Shown here in pieces: positions 8,522-19,563 of a stretch of DNA of 64,000 bases. The notes under the pieces were generated by a model. It saw only the letters and a list, made by a program, of their open reading frames with translations, did no database searches and was not told where the DNA came from. This DNA comes from Croceibacterium aestuarii (GTDB lineage: Bacteria; Pseudomonadota; Alphaproteobacteria; Sphingomonadales; Sphingomonadaceae). Made by a program: the position numbers and the translations under genes. The stretch spans positions 2,062,501 to 2,126,500 of the forward strand of contig NZ_CP131039.1 in NCBI RefSeq assembly GCF_030657335.1, in the 5' to 3' direction. The number at the start of each line of letters is the position of its first letter. Position 1 is the stretch's first letter.

Positions 8522-10126
8522 ATGGTCGGGGGACCGGATACGATCGCACCCGACACCGGGAATTCCAGCGACGGGCGCTGGCTCACGGGCACGGTCGCGA
8601 TGTTTGCCATTGCCGTATTTGCCTACACGGGCGCGCGCATCCTGCCGCTGATCGCGGCCGGGGAGCACGCCGCGAGCGAACTGCGCCCGCACGAGATCAC
8701 CGGCTTTCTGCTCGACATCGCGCTGGTCATCTTCGCCTGGAAGCGCACGACCGACCTGAAGCAGTCCTTTGCAGAGCGTGACGCGGCCCTGTCGCGAGCG
8801 CACGACCTGGCCTACATCGACGAGGTCACGGGCCTCTTCAACCGCCGCTACCTGCGCGAACGGATCGCCGAATGCCAGGCGAACGGGACGCGGTGCGCGC
8901 TGTTCCTTCTCGACCTCGATCGGTTCAAGCGCGTCAACGACCTGTACGGTCATGCTGTCGGCGATGCGGTGCTGACGATCGCGGCGCAGCGGCTGCGCGA
9001 GGTCAGCCCGCCGCACGCCAGCTGCGTGCGTCTCGGAGGCGACGAGTTCGCCGTGTTCTTCGCCGGCTCGGGCATCGACAGGGGCGAGCTTGCCGCCGGG
9101 GCCGAAGCGATCATCGCGGCGTTGCAGGCCCCGGTCAGCGTAAAGGGCATCATTGCAGTGATCGGCGCTTCGATCGGCATCGCCATGCGGACAAGGAGCT
9201 GCCAGGATTCCAGCGAGCTGCTCAAGCGTGCAGATATCGCCATGTACGAAGCCAAGCGGCTCGGGCGCAATCGCCACGTCTTCTTCGACGGCGCCATGGA
9301 GTGCGAGCTGATCCTGCGCAACGAGCTCGAGGCCGACATCCGTCGCGGCGTCCGGGCCGGCGAATTCGTGCCCTATTTTCAGCCGATCCTCGACCTGGCG
9401 AGCGAGGACGTGGTCGGGTTCGAAGTGCTGGCGCGCTGGCTCCATCCCGAAAAAGGCATGCTCGAGCCCAGCGAGTTCATCGCCGTGGCCGAAGACACCA
9501 GCATGATTTCCGACCTGTCGCTGATGGTCATGGAGAAGGCCCTCGAGATCGCCCGCGAATGGCCCGGCGAATACAAGATCGCGGTCAACGTATCGCCGAT
9601 GCAGTTCACCGACCCGATGATCGCTCAGCGCATCCTGCAGGTACTGACGCTGACCGGCTTTCCGGCGGGGCGGCTGGAACTCGAGATCAGCGAACGGTGC
9701 CTGCTCGCCGACCTCGACGCGGCGATGGCGACGATCGCCAGCCTCAAGAACGCCGGGATCGCCATTGCGGTGGACGATTTCGGCAAAGGCTATTTGTCGC
9801 TCACGCAGTTGCAGGCGGTTCCGTTCGACCGCATCAAGATCGATCACCAGTTCATCCTGGCGCTGGAGCAGGGCGGGGCGAGCAATGCGTTGGTCCAGGC
9901 CGTGGCGACGCTGGGCAAGGGATTGAAACTGCCGATTACGGTCGAGGGCGTGGAGACGGCAGCCATTCGCGACCGCCTCGCCGGGCTGGGCTGCGAGAAC
10001 GCGCAAGGCTGGCTCTACAGCAAGGCCCTCACCGCGCGCGAAGTGCGGACCGGGTTCGGTTTCGCCGCGCCGCACCGGAGCCGCGATGAGACGGAAATGC
10101 CGCAGGACAGGGTCGCAGCAGGCTGA
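8522..10126 (+). CDS. Membrane-anchored GGDEF-EAL protein
   Basis: Predicted cyclic-di-GMP enzyme of 534 residues. Two N-terminal membrane helices (~20-45 and ~60-80) anchor it in the inner membrane, with no PAS domain. The GGDEF motif is intact (172-176) after DEVTGLFNRRYL. The EAL signature is EVL at 301-303, a variant still found in active phosphodiesterases. The usual DDFGTGYSSL loop reads DDFGKGYLSL, which could alter activity. ATG 8522 is preferred because GGGAG lies 8 bases upstream; a GTG at 8501 would add seven residues. With the large PAS-GGDEF-EAL protein, this gives two cyclic-di-GMP enzymes around the CmcJ-like gene. Confidence 0.9.
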   Translation: MVGGPDTIAPDTGNSSDGRWLTGTVAMFAIAVFAYTGARILPLIAAGEHAASELRPHEITGFLLDIALVIFAWKRTTDLKQSFAERDAALSRAHDLAYIDEVTGLFNRRYLRERIAECQANGTRCALFLLDLDRFKRVNDLYGHAVGDAVLTIAAQRLREVSPPHASCVRLGGDEFAVFFAGSGIDRGELAAGAEAIIAALQAPVSVKGIIAVIGASIGIAMRTRSCQDSSELLKRADIAMYEAKRLGRNRHVFFDGAMECELILRNELEADIRRGVRAGEFVPYFQPILDLASEDVVGFEVLARWLHPEKGMLEPSEFIAVAEDTSMISDLSLMVMEKALEIAREWPGEYKIAVNVSPMQFTDPMIAQRILQVLTLTGFPAGRLELEISERCLLADLDAAMATIASLKNAGIAIAVDDFGKGYLSLTQLQAVPFDRIKIDHQFILALEQGGASNALVQAVATLGKGLKLPITVEGVETAAIRDRLAGLGCENAQGWLYSKALTAREVRTGFGFAAPHRSRDETEMPQDRVAAG

Positions 10127-10134
10127 CCGCTGGG

Positions 10135-10779
10135 CTACAGGCTGGCGTTACCGGCGCTCCATTTCACCGTGAGCTCGATGCCCTGGCCGACCGGTAGCAA
10201 TGTCGTCTGAAGATCGCCTTTGGCATTGATCGCATCGCGCAGGGCGCGCGCGTTGGGGCGGGCGCCCTCGGGCGCGATCATGTTGTCGGTGCAGACCACC
10301 GCCTCTTCGGACAGTTTGGGGTAGAGCGCCTCGAAACAGGGCACGTAGAGATCCTTCCAGATGTCGAGCAGGGCGAAGTCCCACGGGCCGTCGTCCCGCG
10401 CCAGCAGGTCGAGCGCATCGCCGCAGCGGAAGTCGACGTATTGCGCGAGGCCCGCGCGTTCGAGCTGCGCGCGGGCGTGGGCCTGTTTGTAATCGGCGAG
10501 TTCCATCGTCACGACTTGCGCGCCGACCTGGCGCGCAGCCTCGGCGAGGAACAGGGTCGAATAGCCGTACGACGTGCCGAGTTCGCAGATCCGCCTGGGC
10601 CTGCGGGCGACGATCAGGGCGTGGAGCAGCCATGCCGCCTCCTCGCCGACCGGCAGCAGGAACTCGTCGCGGCGGGCGAACATTTCCGCGCCGATCTCGC
10701 GGGCCTTCTCGTGATCGGCTTCGAGGCGCGCGGCGTAGTCGGCAAAGACGGTTTGCACCGCCGGATCGTCGAATGTCAT
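10135..10779 (-). CDS. Class I SAM-dependent O-methyltransferase
   Basis: Predicted 214-residue cytoplasmic methyltransferase of the O-methyltransferase_3 / catechol-type fold. Motif I reads ICELGTSYGYSTLFLAEAA, followed by VVTMELADYKQAHARAQLERAG and FRCGDALDLL. A Trp-Asp-Phe-Ala-Leu-Leu-Asp segment supplies the acidic residue near the active site, and CTDNMI follows. Such proteins methylate hydroxyls on catechols, caffeoyl-CoA or similar molecules with bound divalent metal. The actual substrate is unknown. It converges with the upstream GGDEF-EAL gene 8 bp away. Downstream of its start lies the terminator of the DUF6152 gene, so it has its own promoter. Confidence 0.85.
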   Translation of the reverse strand: MTFDDPAVQTVFADYAARLEADHEKAREIGAEMFARRDEFLLPVGEEAAWLLHALIVARRPRRICELGTSYGYSTLFLAEAARQVGAQVVTMELADYKQAHARAQLERAGLAQYVDFRCGDALDLLARDDGPWDFALLDIWKDLYVPCFEALYPKLSEEAVVCTDNMIAPEGARPNARALRDAINAKGDLQTTLLPVGQGIELTVKWSAGNASL

Positions 10780-10830
10780 GGGTCCAGGTTCTCCTCGTTC
10801 GCGGCGCTTCCTGACATGGCTCGGACAAGG

Positions 10831-10862
10831 AAAAAAGGCCCGCGAGCCAAAACTCGCGGGCC
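10831..10862 (-). terminator. Rho-independent terminator of the DUF6152 gene
   Basis: A perfect 10-bp stem (GGCCCGCGAG paired with CTCGCGGGCC, 10837-10846 and 10853-10862) with a 6-base loop is followed, on the minus strand, by six T residues (A-run at 10831-10836). It lies 35 bp past the stop of the gene at 10897-11319. Confidence 0.9.
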
Positions 10863-10896
10863 TTCGCTGTCAGGTTCCGTGCGAACCTGAGGGGAT

Positions 10897-11319
10897 TCAG
10901 TTGCCTTCGGCGCGCTTGGCGGCGGCGGCGACCGCTTCGGTCGTCGGGTTGCCGAGCGAGAGTTCGCGGCCGTCGGGGAAGCTGATTTCCGCGGCGCTGG
11001 CCCGGGTGTCGCCGTCGCGGGCCTGGAAGGCCTGGACGATGATCTTGGTGCCGGCGGGCAGCGAGTTGCGGTTCCAGCCGCGGCGCAGCAGCGCCGAGGG
11101 AGCGCCGCCCTCGACGCGCCAGGTCTGGCCGTTGGCAGTCTTGATGTGGATCCACGAGTGCGGGTTGACCCACTCGAACTTGACCACCGAGCCTTCCAGC
11201 TTGATCGGCTTGTTACGGTCGAACTCGGCGGCGAACGAGTGGTGGGCGAGCGCGGCGCTGCCCCCGGCGAGGCCGAGCGCGGCGGCGGAAATGGCGGCGA
11301 TCCTGGTCAAATGGTTCAT
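10897..11319 (-). CDS. DUF6152 family exported protein
   Basis: Predicted 140-residue secreted or periplasmic protein. A signal peptide (MNHLTRIAAISAAALGLAGG...ALA) is followed by HHSFAAEFD, the His-His-Ser-x-Ala hallmark of DUF6152. The rest is a small beta-rich domain (KLEGSVVKFEWVNPHSWIHI) resembling an OB-like fold. Function is unknown; the HH motif and periplasmic location suggest possible metal binding. The ATG at 11319 is fixed by AAAGGAG just upstream and by the signal peptide beginning there. A strong terminator follows the gene, so it is a single-gene unit. Confidence 0.85.
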   Translation of the reverse strand: MNHLTRIAAISAAALGLAGGSAALAHHSFAAEFDRNKPIKLEGSVVKFEWVNPHSWIHIKTANGQTWRVEGGAPSALLRRGWNRNSLPAGTKIIVQAFQARDGDTRASAAEISFPDGRELSLGNPTTEAVAAAAKRAEGN

Positions 11320-11538
11320 GCGAGTGGGCTCCTTTACCTGCCGTTCTCCACCGCAGCGCTCCCCCTGGAGTGCATCGGCGGGGTCAGCGTTCAGGTTTAG
11401 GAGAGGCAATATGAACCGGATTGCAATGAAATCCGTGGGCGCCGTTCATCTGACCGCCAGCACGGGGCAAAAGCGGGCCGGGCAAAGCTGCGCCAACTTC
11501 ACTTGGCGTTCATGGGCGGGCTGGGTATAGGGCGCTCC

Positions 11539-12345
11539 ATGCTCCGCAAGCTTTCCAGCGCGCATCGCGCCGTAATCCTGGTGTCCTTCTCCGCGCTGGC
11601 GCTGTCCGGCTGCTCGATATTCAAGGGCAAGAACAAGGGCGGGGATACCGCCTATGTCGCGCGCGACGTGGAATCGCTTTATTCCGAAGCCAAGGAACGG
11701 CTCGACAAGGGCGACACCAAGGTCGCCGCGGCGCTGTTCGACGAAGTGGAGCGCCAGCATCCCTATTCGCCCTGGGCGCGCCGGGCCCAGTTGATGGGCG
11801 CGTTCACCAATTACGTGCGCAAGGATTACGACAAGGCAATCGAGGGCGCGCAGCGCTTCTTGTCGATCCATCCCGGCAACAAGGATGCACCTTACGCCTA
11901 TTACCTGATCGCGCTCAGCTATTACGAACAGATCAGCGACGTCGATCGCGACCAGCGCATCACACAGCAGGCGCTGACCGCGCTCCAGGAAGTGCAGCGC
12001 CGCTATCCAGCGACCCGCTATGCCGCCGACGCGCGGCTCAAGGTCGACCTCGTCAACGACCACCTGGCGGGCAAGGAAATGGAGATCGGTCGGTTCTACG
12101 AGAACACCGGCAAGTGGATCGCGGCGCAGATCCGCTTCATGAACGTGGTCAAGGACTACCAGACCACCAGCCACGCGCCCGAGGCGCTATACCGCCTGAC
12201 CGAGACGAGCCTGGCGCTCGGCCTGCCCGACGAAGCCAAGAAGTATTCCGCCGTGCTCGGCGCAAACTACCCCGGCAGCAAGTGGTACGACCGCGCCTAC
12301 GCGCTGATCGAGAAGAAGAAGCCCGAGCTGATCGCCGGGGGCTAG
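11539..12345 (+). CDS. bamD: Outer membrane protein assembly factor BamD
   Basis: Essential lipoprotein of the BAM complex that inserts beta-barrel proteins into the outer membrane. The 268-residue product starts with a lipoprotein signal (LALSGC, acylated Cys25). TPR-like helical repeats follow: YSEAKERLDKGDTKVAAALFDEVERQHPYSPWA, FLSIHPGNKDAPYAYYLIALSYY, and the conserved QQALTALQEVQRRYP. Length and repeat layout match the family. ATG 11539 is chosen because the signal peptide begins there; a longer frame adds residues before it. The gene is followed by a converging PilZ gene and precedes recN, an arrangement seen in related alphaproteobacteria. Confidence 0.95.
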   Translation: MLRKLSSAHRAVILVSFSALALSGCSIFKGKNKGGDTAYVARDVESLYSEAKERLDKGDTKVAAALFDEVERQHPYSPWARRAQLMGAFTNYVRKDYDKAIEGAQRFLSIHPGNKDAPYAYYLIALSYYEQISDVDRDQRITQQALTALQEVQRRYPATRYAADARLKVDLVNDHLAGKEMEIGRFYENTGKWIAAQIRFMNVVKDYQTTSHAPEALYRLTETSLALGLPDEAKKYSAVLGANYPGSKWYDRAYALIEKKKPELIAGG

Positions 12346-12355
12346 CTCGCCGCAC

Positions 12356-12682
12356 TCAGGCGACGGCGGCGCGGTATTCGGGCGGACGGCTGACTTCGAG
12401 CAGGCTGGCGAGTTCGTCGCGCCGCAGCGCGCGCGCAAAGCGCACCCCGACGAAGCCATCGTGTGCCCAGCGTACGAAGCCGGGTAAGGTCTCGCCGTCG
12501 TCGAGTTCGACTACGACTTCCTGGTCGATAGTGTAGGCCAGCGAATCCGCATTGGAGATCCGGCAGCCCTCGGTCGAAAGCTCGATCATCAATCCGCCGC
12601 GGCGCTTCGGCGGACCGCCGCGCAGCGTGACCGAGCGGCGAACGGCGAACCGCTTGTGCGTACGAATTACCAGGACTGTCAC
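12356..12682 (-). CDS. PilZ domain protein
   Basis: Small predicted cyclic-di-GMP receptor of about 108 residues. The RFAVRRSV segment corresponds to the RxxxR binding motif in a shortened form (RFAVRR). The second PilZ motif appears as ELSTEGCRIS, in place of D/N-x-S-x-x-G. A beta-barrel tail follows (VVVELDDGETLPGFVRWAHDGFVGVRF). The first motif is imperfect, so nucleotide binding is uncertain. The GTG at 12682 has a GGGG about 9 bases upstream and starts close to the domain; a GTG at 12721 would add 13 residues without a clear ribosome site. It converges with bamD. Confidence 0.8.
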   Translation of the reverse strand: MTVLVIRTHKRFAVRRSVTLRGGPPKRRGGLMIELSTEGCRISNADSLAYTIDQEVVVELDDGETLPGFVRWAHDGFVGVRFARALRRDELASLLEVSRPPEYRAAVA

Positions 12683-12883
12683 TGCCGCGATCCCCAAGTT
12701 CCCACCGGTTATCCACACCACACCAGAGCGGCGTTAAGATTTGGTTTCTTCGCCGGTTTTGTCGCAAGCTAATCCGTGTCTTGCTGCTGGCGGGATCGGT
12801 TTGTCTTCGTCCGCGGGTTCGTTGCGGACTGGCGAGCACACAGCGTTGCGCGCCGCGCTGGCGAGACGTAATGCTTGGCGCGA

Positions 12884-14548
12884 ATGCTGACCCGGCTCGC
12901 CATCCGCAACATCGTATTGATCGAGGCGCTCGACCTGGCCTTCGCCGGCGGGCTCGGCGTGCTCACCGGCGAGACCGGGGCGGGCAAGTCGATTCTGCTC
13001 GATGCACTCGGCCTCGTTCTCGGCAACCGCGCCGAGACCGCGCTGGTCCGCGCCGGCGAAGACAAGGCGGGGGTGACCGCCACCTTCGAATTTTCAAAGC
13101 TGCCCGAAGCGGTTCGGTCGGCGCTCGAAGAGGCGGAGGTCGAGATCGAGCCCGGCGAGCCCCTCATCATCCGCCGCAGCGTGCGCGCCGACGGGGGCAG
13201 CAAGGCCTTCGTCAACGACCAGCCGGTCGGCGTGGCGCTGCTGCGCGAGCTCGCCCCGGCGCTGGTCGAACTGCACGGGCAGCACGACGACCGCGGACTG
13301 GTCAATCCGCGTGGGCATCGGGCGCTGCTCGACCGCTATGCGGCAAGCGATGTGGCCGGGGTCGAGGCGGCGTGGCAGGGCTGGCGCAAGGCCGAAGCGG
13401 CGCTGGACGAGGCGCGCGCGGCAATCGAGCAGGCCAAGGCCGATCAGGATCTGTTGATCGCTCACCTCGCCGAACTCGACGCCATCGAGCCGCAGGAGGG
13501 TGAGGAGGAAGCGCTCGCCGGGGCGCGTGCCGACATGCAGAAGGGCGAACGGCTGTCAGGCGATCTGGAGGACCTGCGCCTGCTATGGGACGGTTCGGAT
13601 TCCGCGCTCGCAACCCTGCGGGGAGCGGCGCGCCGCCTCGACCGGATTGCCGCCGAACATCCCATGCTGGCCGAGGCGCTGGCGGCGCTCGACCGCGCGG
13701 TGATCGAGGCCGGCGAGGCCGAGGACAAGCTCCAGGCCGCCGCCGAGGCGCTGACCCACGACCCGGCCGAACTCGACCGTATCGAGACGCGGCTGTTCGA
13801 ACTTCGCGCGCTGGCCCGCAAGCATCGCTGCGAAGTCGACGAGCTGCCGGCGAAAATGCGCGACATGCGCGCGGCGCTCGACGCGATAGAGGCTGGCGAT
13901 GCCAACATCGCCGAACTCGAGAAAGCCGAGCGGGCGGCCTGCGACGTTTACCGCGCCCGCGCCGCGGCGCTCCACGCGGGCCGCGTTGCCGCCGCGCTGC
14001 GGCTCGACGAGGCGGTGGCCGCCGAACTGGCGCCGCTCAAACTTGATTCCGCGCGTTTCCGCACCGCCGTCACCGAACTGCCCGAGGAGCGCTGGGGCCC
14101 GCACGGAATGGATGCGGTCGAATTCCTCATAGCCACCAACCCCGGGGCCGACTTTGCCCCGCTCGGCAAGATCGCCAGCGGCGGCGAGCTGTCGCGCTTC
14201 ATCCTCGCGCTCAAGGTCGCGCTGGCCGAGCAGGGCGGGGCGGCGACGGTGATCTTCGACGAGATCGACCGCGGGGTCGGCGGCGCGGTGGCCAGCGCCA
14301 TCGGCGAACGCCTGGCGCGGCTGGCCGGCGGCGGGCAATTGCTCGCGGTGACGCACAGCCCGCAGGTCGCGGCGCGCGGCACCACGCATTACATGATCGC
14401 CAAATCGTCGGAGGGCATCGTCACCCGCACCTCGGTCGAACTGCTCGATGCCGCCGGGCGGCAGGAAGAGATCGCCCGGATGCTCTCGGGTGCGGAGATC
14501 ACCAGCGAGGCGCGGGCCCAGGCGGATCGCCTGCTCGAGGGGGTGTGA
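12884..14548 (+). CDS. recN: DNA repair protein RecN
   Basis: SMC-like ATPase that acts in recombinational repair of double-strand breaks. The 554-residue protein has the N-terminal LTRLAIRNIVLIEALDL start, Walker A GETGAGKS (29-36) and an early LHGQHDD Q-loop. A long coiled-coil middle follows, then the C-terminal ATPase half with SGGELSR signature and Walker B VIFDEIDRGVGG, and the switch His in AVTHSPQVA. Length is normal. ATG 12884 is chosen over a TTG 9 bases upstream because homologues start M-L-x-x-L-x-I-x-N. Its stop overlaps the start of the hydrolase gene by 4 bases (GTGA), so the two are translationally coupled. Confidence 0.97.
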   Translation: MLTRLAIRNIVLIEALDLAFAGGLGVLTGETGAGKSILLDALGLVLGNRAETALVRAGEDKAGVTATFEFSKLPEAVRSALEEAEVEIEPGEPLIIRRSVRADGGSKAFVNDQPVGVALLRELAPALVELHGQHDDRGLVNPRGHRALLDRYAASDVAGVEAAWQGWRKAEAALDEARAAIEQAKADQDLLIAHLAELDAIEPQEGEEEALAGARADMQKGERLSGDLEDLRLLWDGSDSALATLRGAARRLDRIAAEHPMLAEALAALDRAVIEAGEAEDKLQAAAEALTHDPAELDRIETRLFELRALARKHRCEVDELPAKMRDMRAALDAIEAGDANIAELEKAERAACDVYRARAAALHAGRVAAALRLDEAVAAELAPLKLDSARFRTAVTELPEERWGPHGMDAVEFLIATNPGADFAPLGKIASGGELSRFILALKVALAEQGGAATVIFDEIDRGVGGAVASAIGERLARLAGGGQLLAVTHSPQVAARGTTHYMIAKSSEGIVTRTSVELLDAAGRQEEIARMLSGAEITSEARAQADRLLEGV

Positions 14549-15432
14549 AGCATGCGCTCGCCCTGCCGGTCCTGTTCGCGGTTGCTTCGTGTGTTGGCGT
14601 GAAGGCGCCCGACACCTACGCCGGCGAGAATCTCTGGGGCGCCGACGCCCATCTCGCGCCCGACACCCCCGATGCAGTGCTGCGCTACGGCGAGGGCAAG
14701 CGTGCCTTTGCCGAGCTGCGCATGCCCGAGGGGGCCGGGCCGTTCCCCTTGGCAGTGCTCTATCACGGAGGCTGCTGGAAAGCGGGCATCGCCACGCAGG
14801 CCTACATGGCGCCGCTGGCGACGCGCTGGCAGCAGCTCGGAATTGCCACGCTCAACGTCGACTACCGCGAGGTCGGCGACGGCGGCGGCTGGCCCGGTTC
14901 GTTCGAGGACTGGCAGGCTTCGGCCGCGTTGATCGATGAGGTCGCGGCCAGGTATCCGATAGACCGCAACCGGGTGACGCTGGTCGGTCACTCGGCTGGG
15001 GCAACCCCCGCGCAGTGGCTCGCGGCGGAACAGGGCGCGGACGGTCCGGTCGGTGCGCGGCCTCCGCTCGAGGCGCGCGCCGCGATCGTATTCGACGGTC
15101 CGGCTGACGTCGGGGCCGAGCGAGGCGCGTTCGATACGCTGTGCCAGTTCGGCGCGGTCGATCCGTTCATGGGCGGCTCGCCCCGCCAGGTGCCCGCGCG
15201 CTATGCCGCGATCGCGCCCGGCAGCCACCCGCCCATGCTGCAAGAGGTTCGTTTCGAAATGGCGAAGATGCCGCCCGCGCCCGAGGCGGCCCAGGCGGCC
15301 GTTCGCGCCGGCGGCGCCCGGCTGACGGTGCACGTCAATGCGGGCGCATCCCACTTCGCGGTCATCACCCCGGGCGACCCGGTCTATCAGGCGAACGAGG
15401 CGGCGCTGCTGAAGATCATGCGTGCCGAGTAG
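14545..15432 (+). CDS. Alpha/beta hydrolase lipoprotein (esterase-like)
   Basis: Predicted 295-residue hydrolase. An N-terminal lipobox-like FAVASC (Cys16) suggests export and lipidation. The fold shows YHGGCWKAG at the oxyanion hole, the nucleophile elbow GHSAGATPA, and a late NAGASHFAVI supplying the catalytic His. This matches the BD-FAE / feruloyl-esterase-like family, which hydrolyses small esters; the substrate is unknown. It starts at GTG 14545, overlapping the recN stop by 4 bases, so it is probably cotranscribed with recN although the functions seem unrelated. Confidence 0.8.
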   Translation: MKHALALPVLFAVASCVGVKAPDTYAGENLWGADAHLAPDTPDAVLRYGEGKRAFAELRMPEGAGPFPLAVLYHGGCWKAGIATQAYMAPLATRWQQLGIATLNVDYREVGDGGGWPGSFEDWQASAALIDEVAARYPIDRNRVTLVGHSAGATPAQWLAAEQGADGPVGARPPLEARAAIVFDGPADVGAERGAFDTLCQFGAVDPFMGGSPRQVPARYAAIAPGSHPPMLQEVRFEMAKMPPAPEAAQAAVRAGGARLTVHVNAGASHFAVITPGDPVYQANEAALLKIMRAE

Positions 15433-15599
15433 GGCCTATTGTTGCTCCTTCAAGAGATTGGGAGCGCCACCGATCTTTCGTGGAGTGCCTTGCGATGGCG
15501 GAGTGGAGGCTATTTGGGTGATGCCAACGTCATGATAATGGAAGAACATTCTCACGCTCTTCCAGTAGTCTGGCGGAGAGATTACCGACGGGGGCAGTC

Positions 15600-16619
15600 G
15601 TGCAAACTGTTTGGAAAATTATGGCGGGGCGTTCCAGCGCCTTCATCGACGATTTTGTTGCAGAAAGCATCGTCGCAATCGGTTGGTCACAGGCGGGCGA
15701 CCACACGCTAGCGAAATCAAAGCGCGAACTGATTGATCACTTCGACAATGTCTTTTCAGATCGTACCCCTCGCCAAAACCAGGTTGGAGCAGGACAAGTT
15801 TGGCGCTTCTTGCACGAGGTCGAGATTGGCGATTTGGTTGTTTGTTACGACCCTTCGAATCGTATCTATCACGTGGGTGAAATAGCTGGCGCACCGCAAT
15901 TCCAGCCGGATCGAATAGAGAGCCTGCCGACTACCCGAAGTGTTAGGTGGCTTGGCGAAGTCGCTCGGGATTCGCTCAGCGCGGGAACCCGGAATTCGCT
16001 GGGCGCAATCATGACGCTCTTCAAGCTTCCCGAGCCGGCAGCAGCGGAGGTCTTGCGAGGCTTGGGGAGCATGCCTTCGAATGGCGATTCAGGCACACAG
16101 GTCGAGAATGCAAGACTGCCGGACGATAATATCGCTCTAGAAACTGCTGACCCGTTTGCGGACATCGAAGACCAAGCTGTCGAGTTGATAAAAGACCGAA
16201 TTCTACGATTAGACTGGGACGAGATGCAGGAACTCGTGGCAGCATTGCTCCGCGCATTGGGCTATCGAACAATGGTGTCTCCGGCCGGCTCAGATCGAGG
16301 AAGAGACATTATAGCGTCCCGGGACGGGTTCGGATTTGAACCACCGAGAATTGTTGTTGAAGTAAAGCACCGTAGAGGTCCGATGGGCGCGCCCGAAGTG
16401 CGAGCTTTTCTCGGTGGCCGACATGCCGATGATCGCGGCCTATACGTAAGCACTGGTGGGTTCACGCGTGAAGCCCAGTACGAGGCCGAGCGTGCAGCCA
16501 CAGTTACTCATCTGATGAATCTCGACGGCTTGGCCCGGGCTCTTATCGAGCAATACGAAGATCTCGATGACAGGGGGCGCACGCTCTTGCCCCTGACAAA
16601 GATCTATTGGCCAAGCTGA
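15600..16619 (+). CDS. Mrr-type restriction endonuclease
   Basis: Predicted 339-residue orphan endonuclease. The N-terminal ~135 residues (RSSAFIDDFVAESIVAIGW, then GAGQVWRFLHEVEIGDLVVCYDP) resemble the PUA/EVE-like sensing domain that precedes some Mrr enzymes. The C-terminal domain (~205-320) has GYRTMVSPAGSDRGRDIIA followed by VVEVKHRRG. This gives the D-(x)n-E-x-K core of the PD-(D/E)xK nuclease fold. Such proteins are type IV-like and cut modified DNA. GTG 15600 has a GGGGG ribosome site. The gene and its 167-bp upstream gap are clearly more AT-rich than the recN and ligA neighbours, and no methylase is adjacent. It therefore looks like a single acquired defence gene. Confidence 0.85.
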   Translation: MQTVWKIMAGRSSAFIDDFVAESIVAIGWSQAGDHTLAKSKRELIDHFDNVFSDRTPRQNQVGAGQVWRFLHEVEIGDLVVCYDPSNRIYHVGEIAGAPQFQPDRIESLPTTRSVRWLGEVARDSLSAGTRNSLGAIMTLFKLPEPAAAEVLRGLGSMPSNGDSGTQVENARLPDDNIALETADPFADIEDQAVELIKDRILRLDWDEMQELVAALLRALGYRTMVSPAGSDRGRDIIASRDGFGFEPPRIVVEVKHRRGPMGAPEVRAFLGGRHADDRGLYVSTGGFTREAQYEAERAATVTHLMNLDGLARALIEQYEDLDDRGRTLLPLTKIYWPS

Positions 16620-16671
16620 GACGGAGAATACAGTAGCGGAACCCCGAGCCGAAAAACCTCGTTGGTGGGCT

Positions 16672-19540
<2,869 letters not shown>

Positions 19541-19563
19541 CGGAGAATTCAGGGGGAAAAGGG

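Noticed and set aside
16320-16350. tRNA-like TTTGAACC T-loop match
   Set aside because: It lies inside the Mrr coding frame and no cloverleaf can be drawn.
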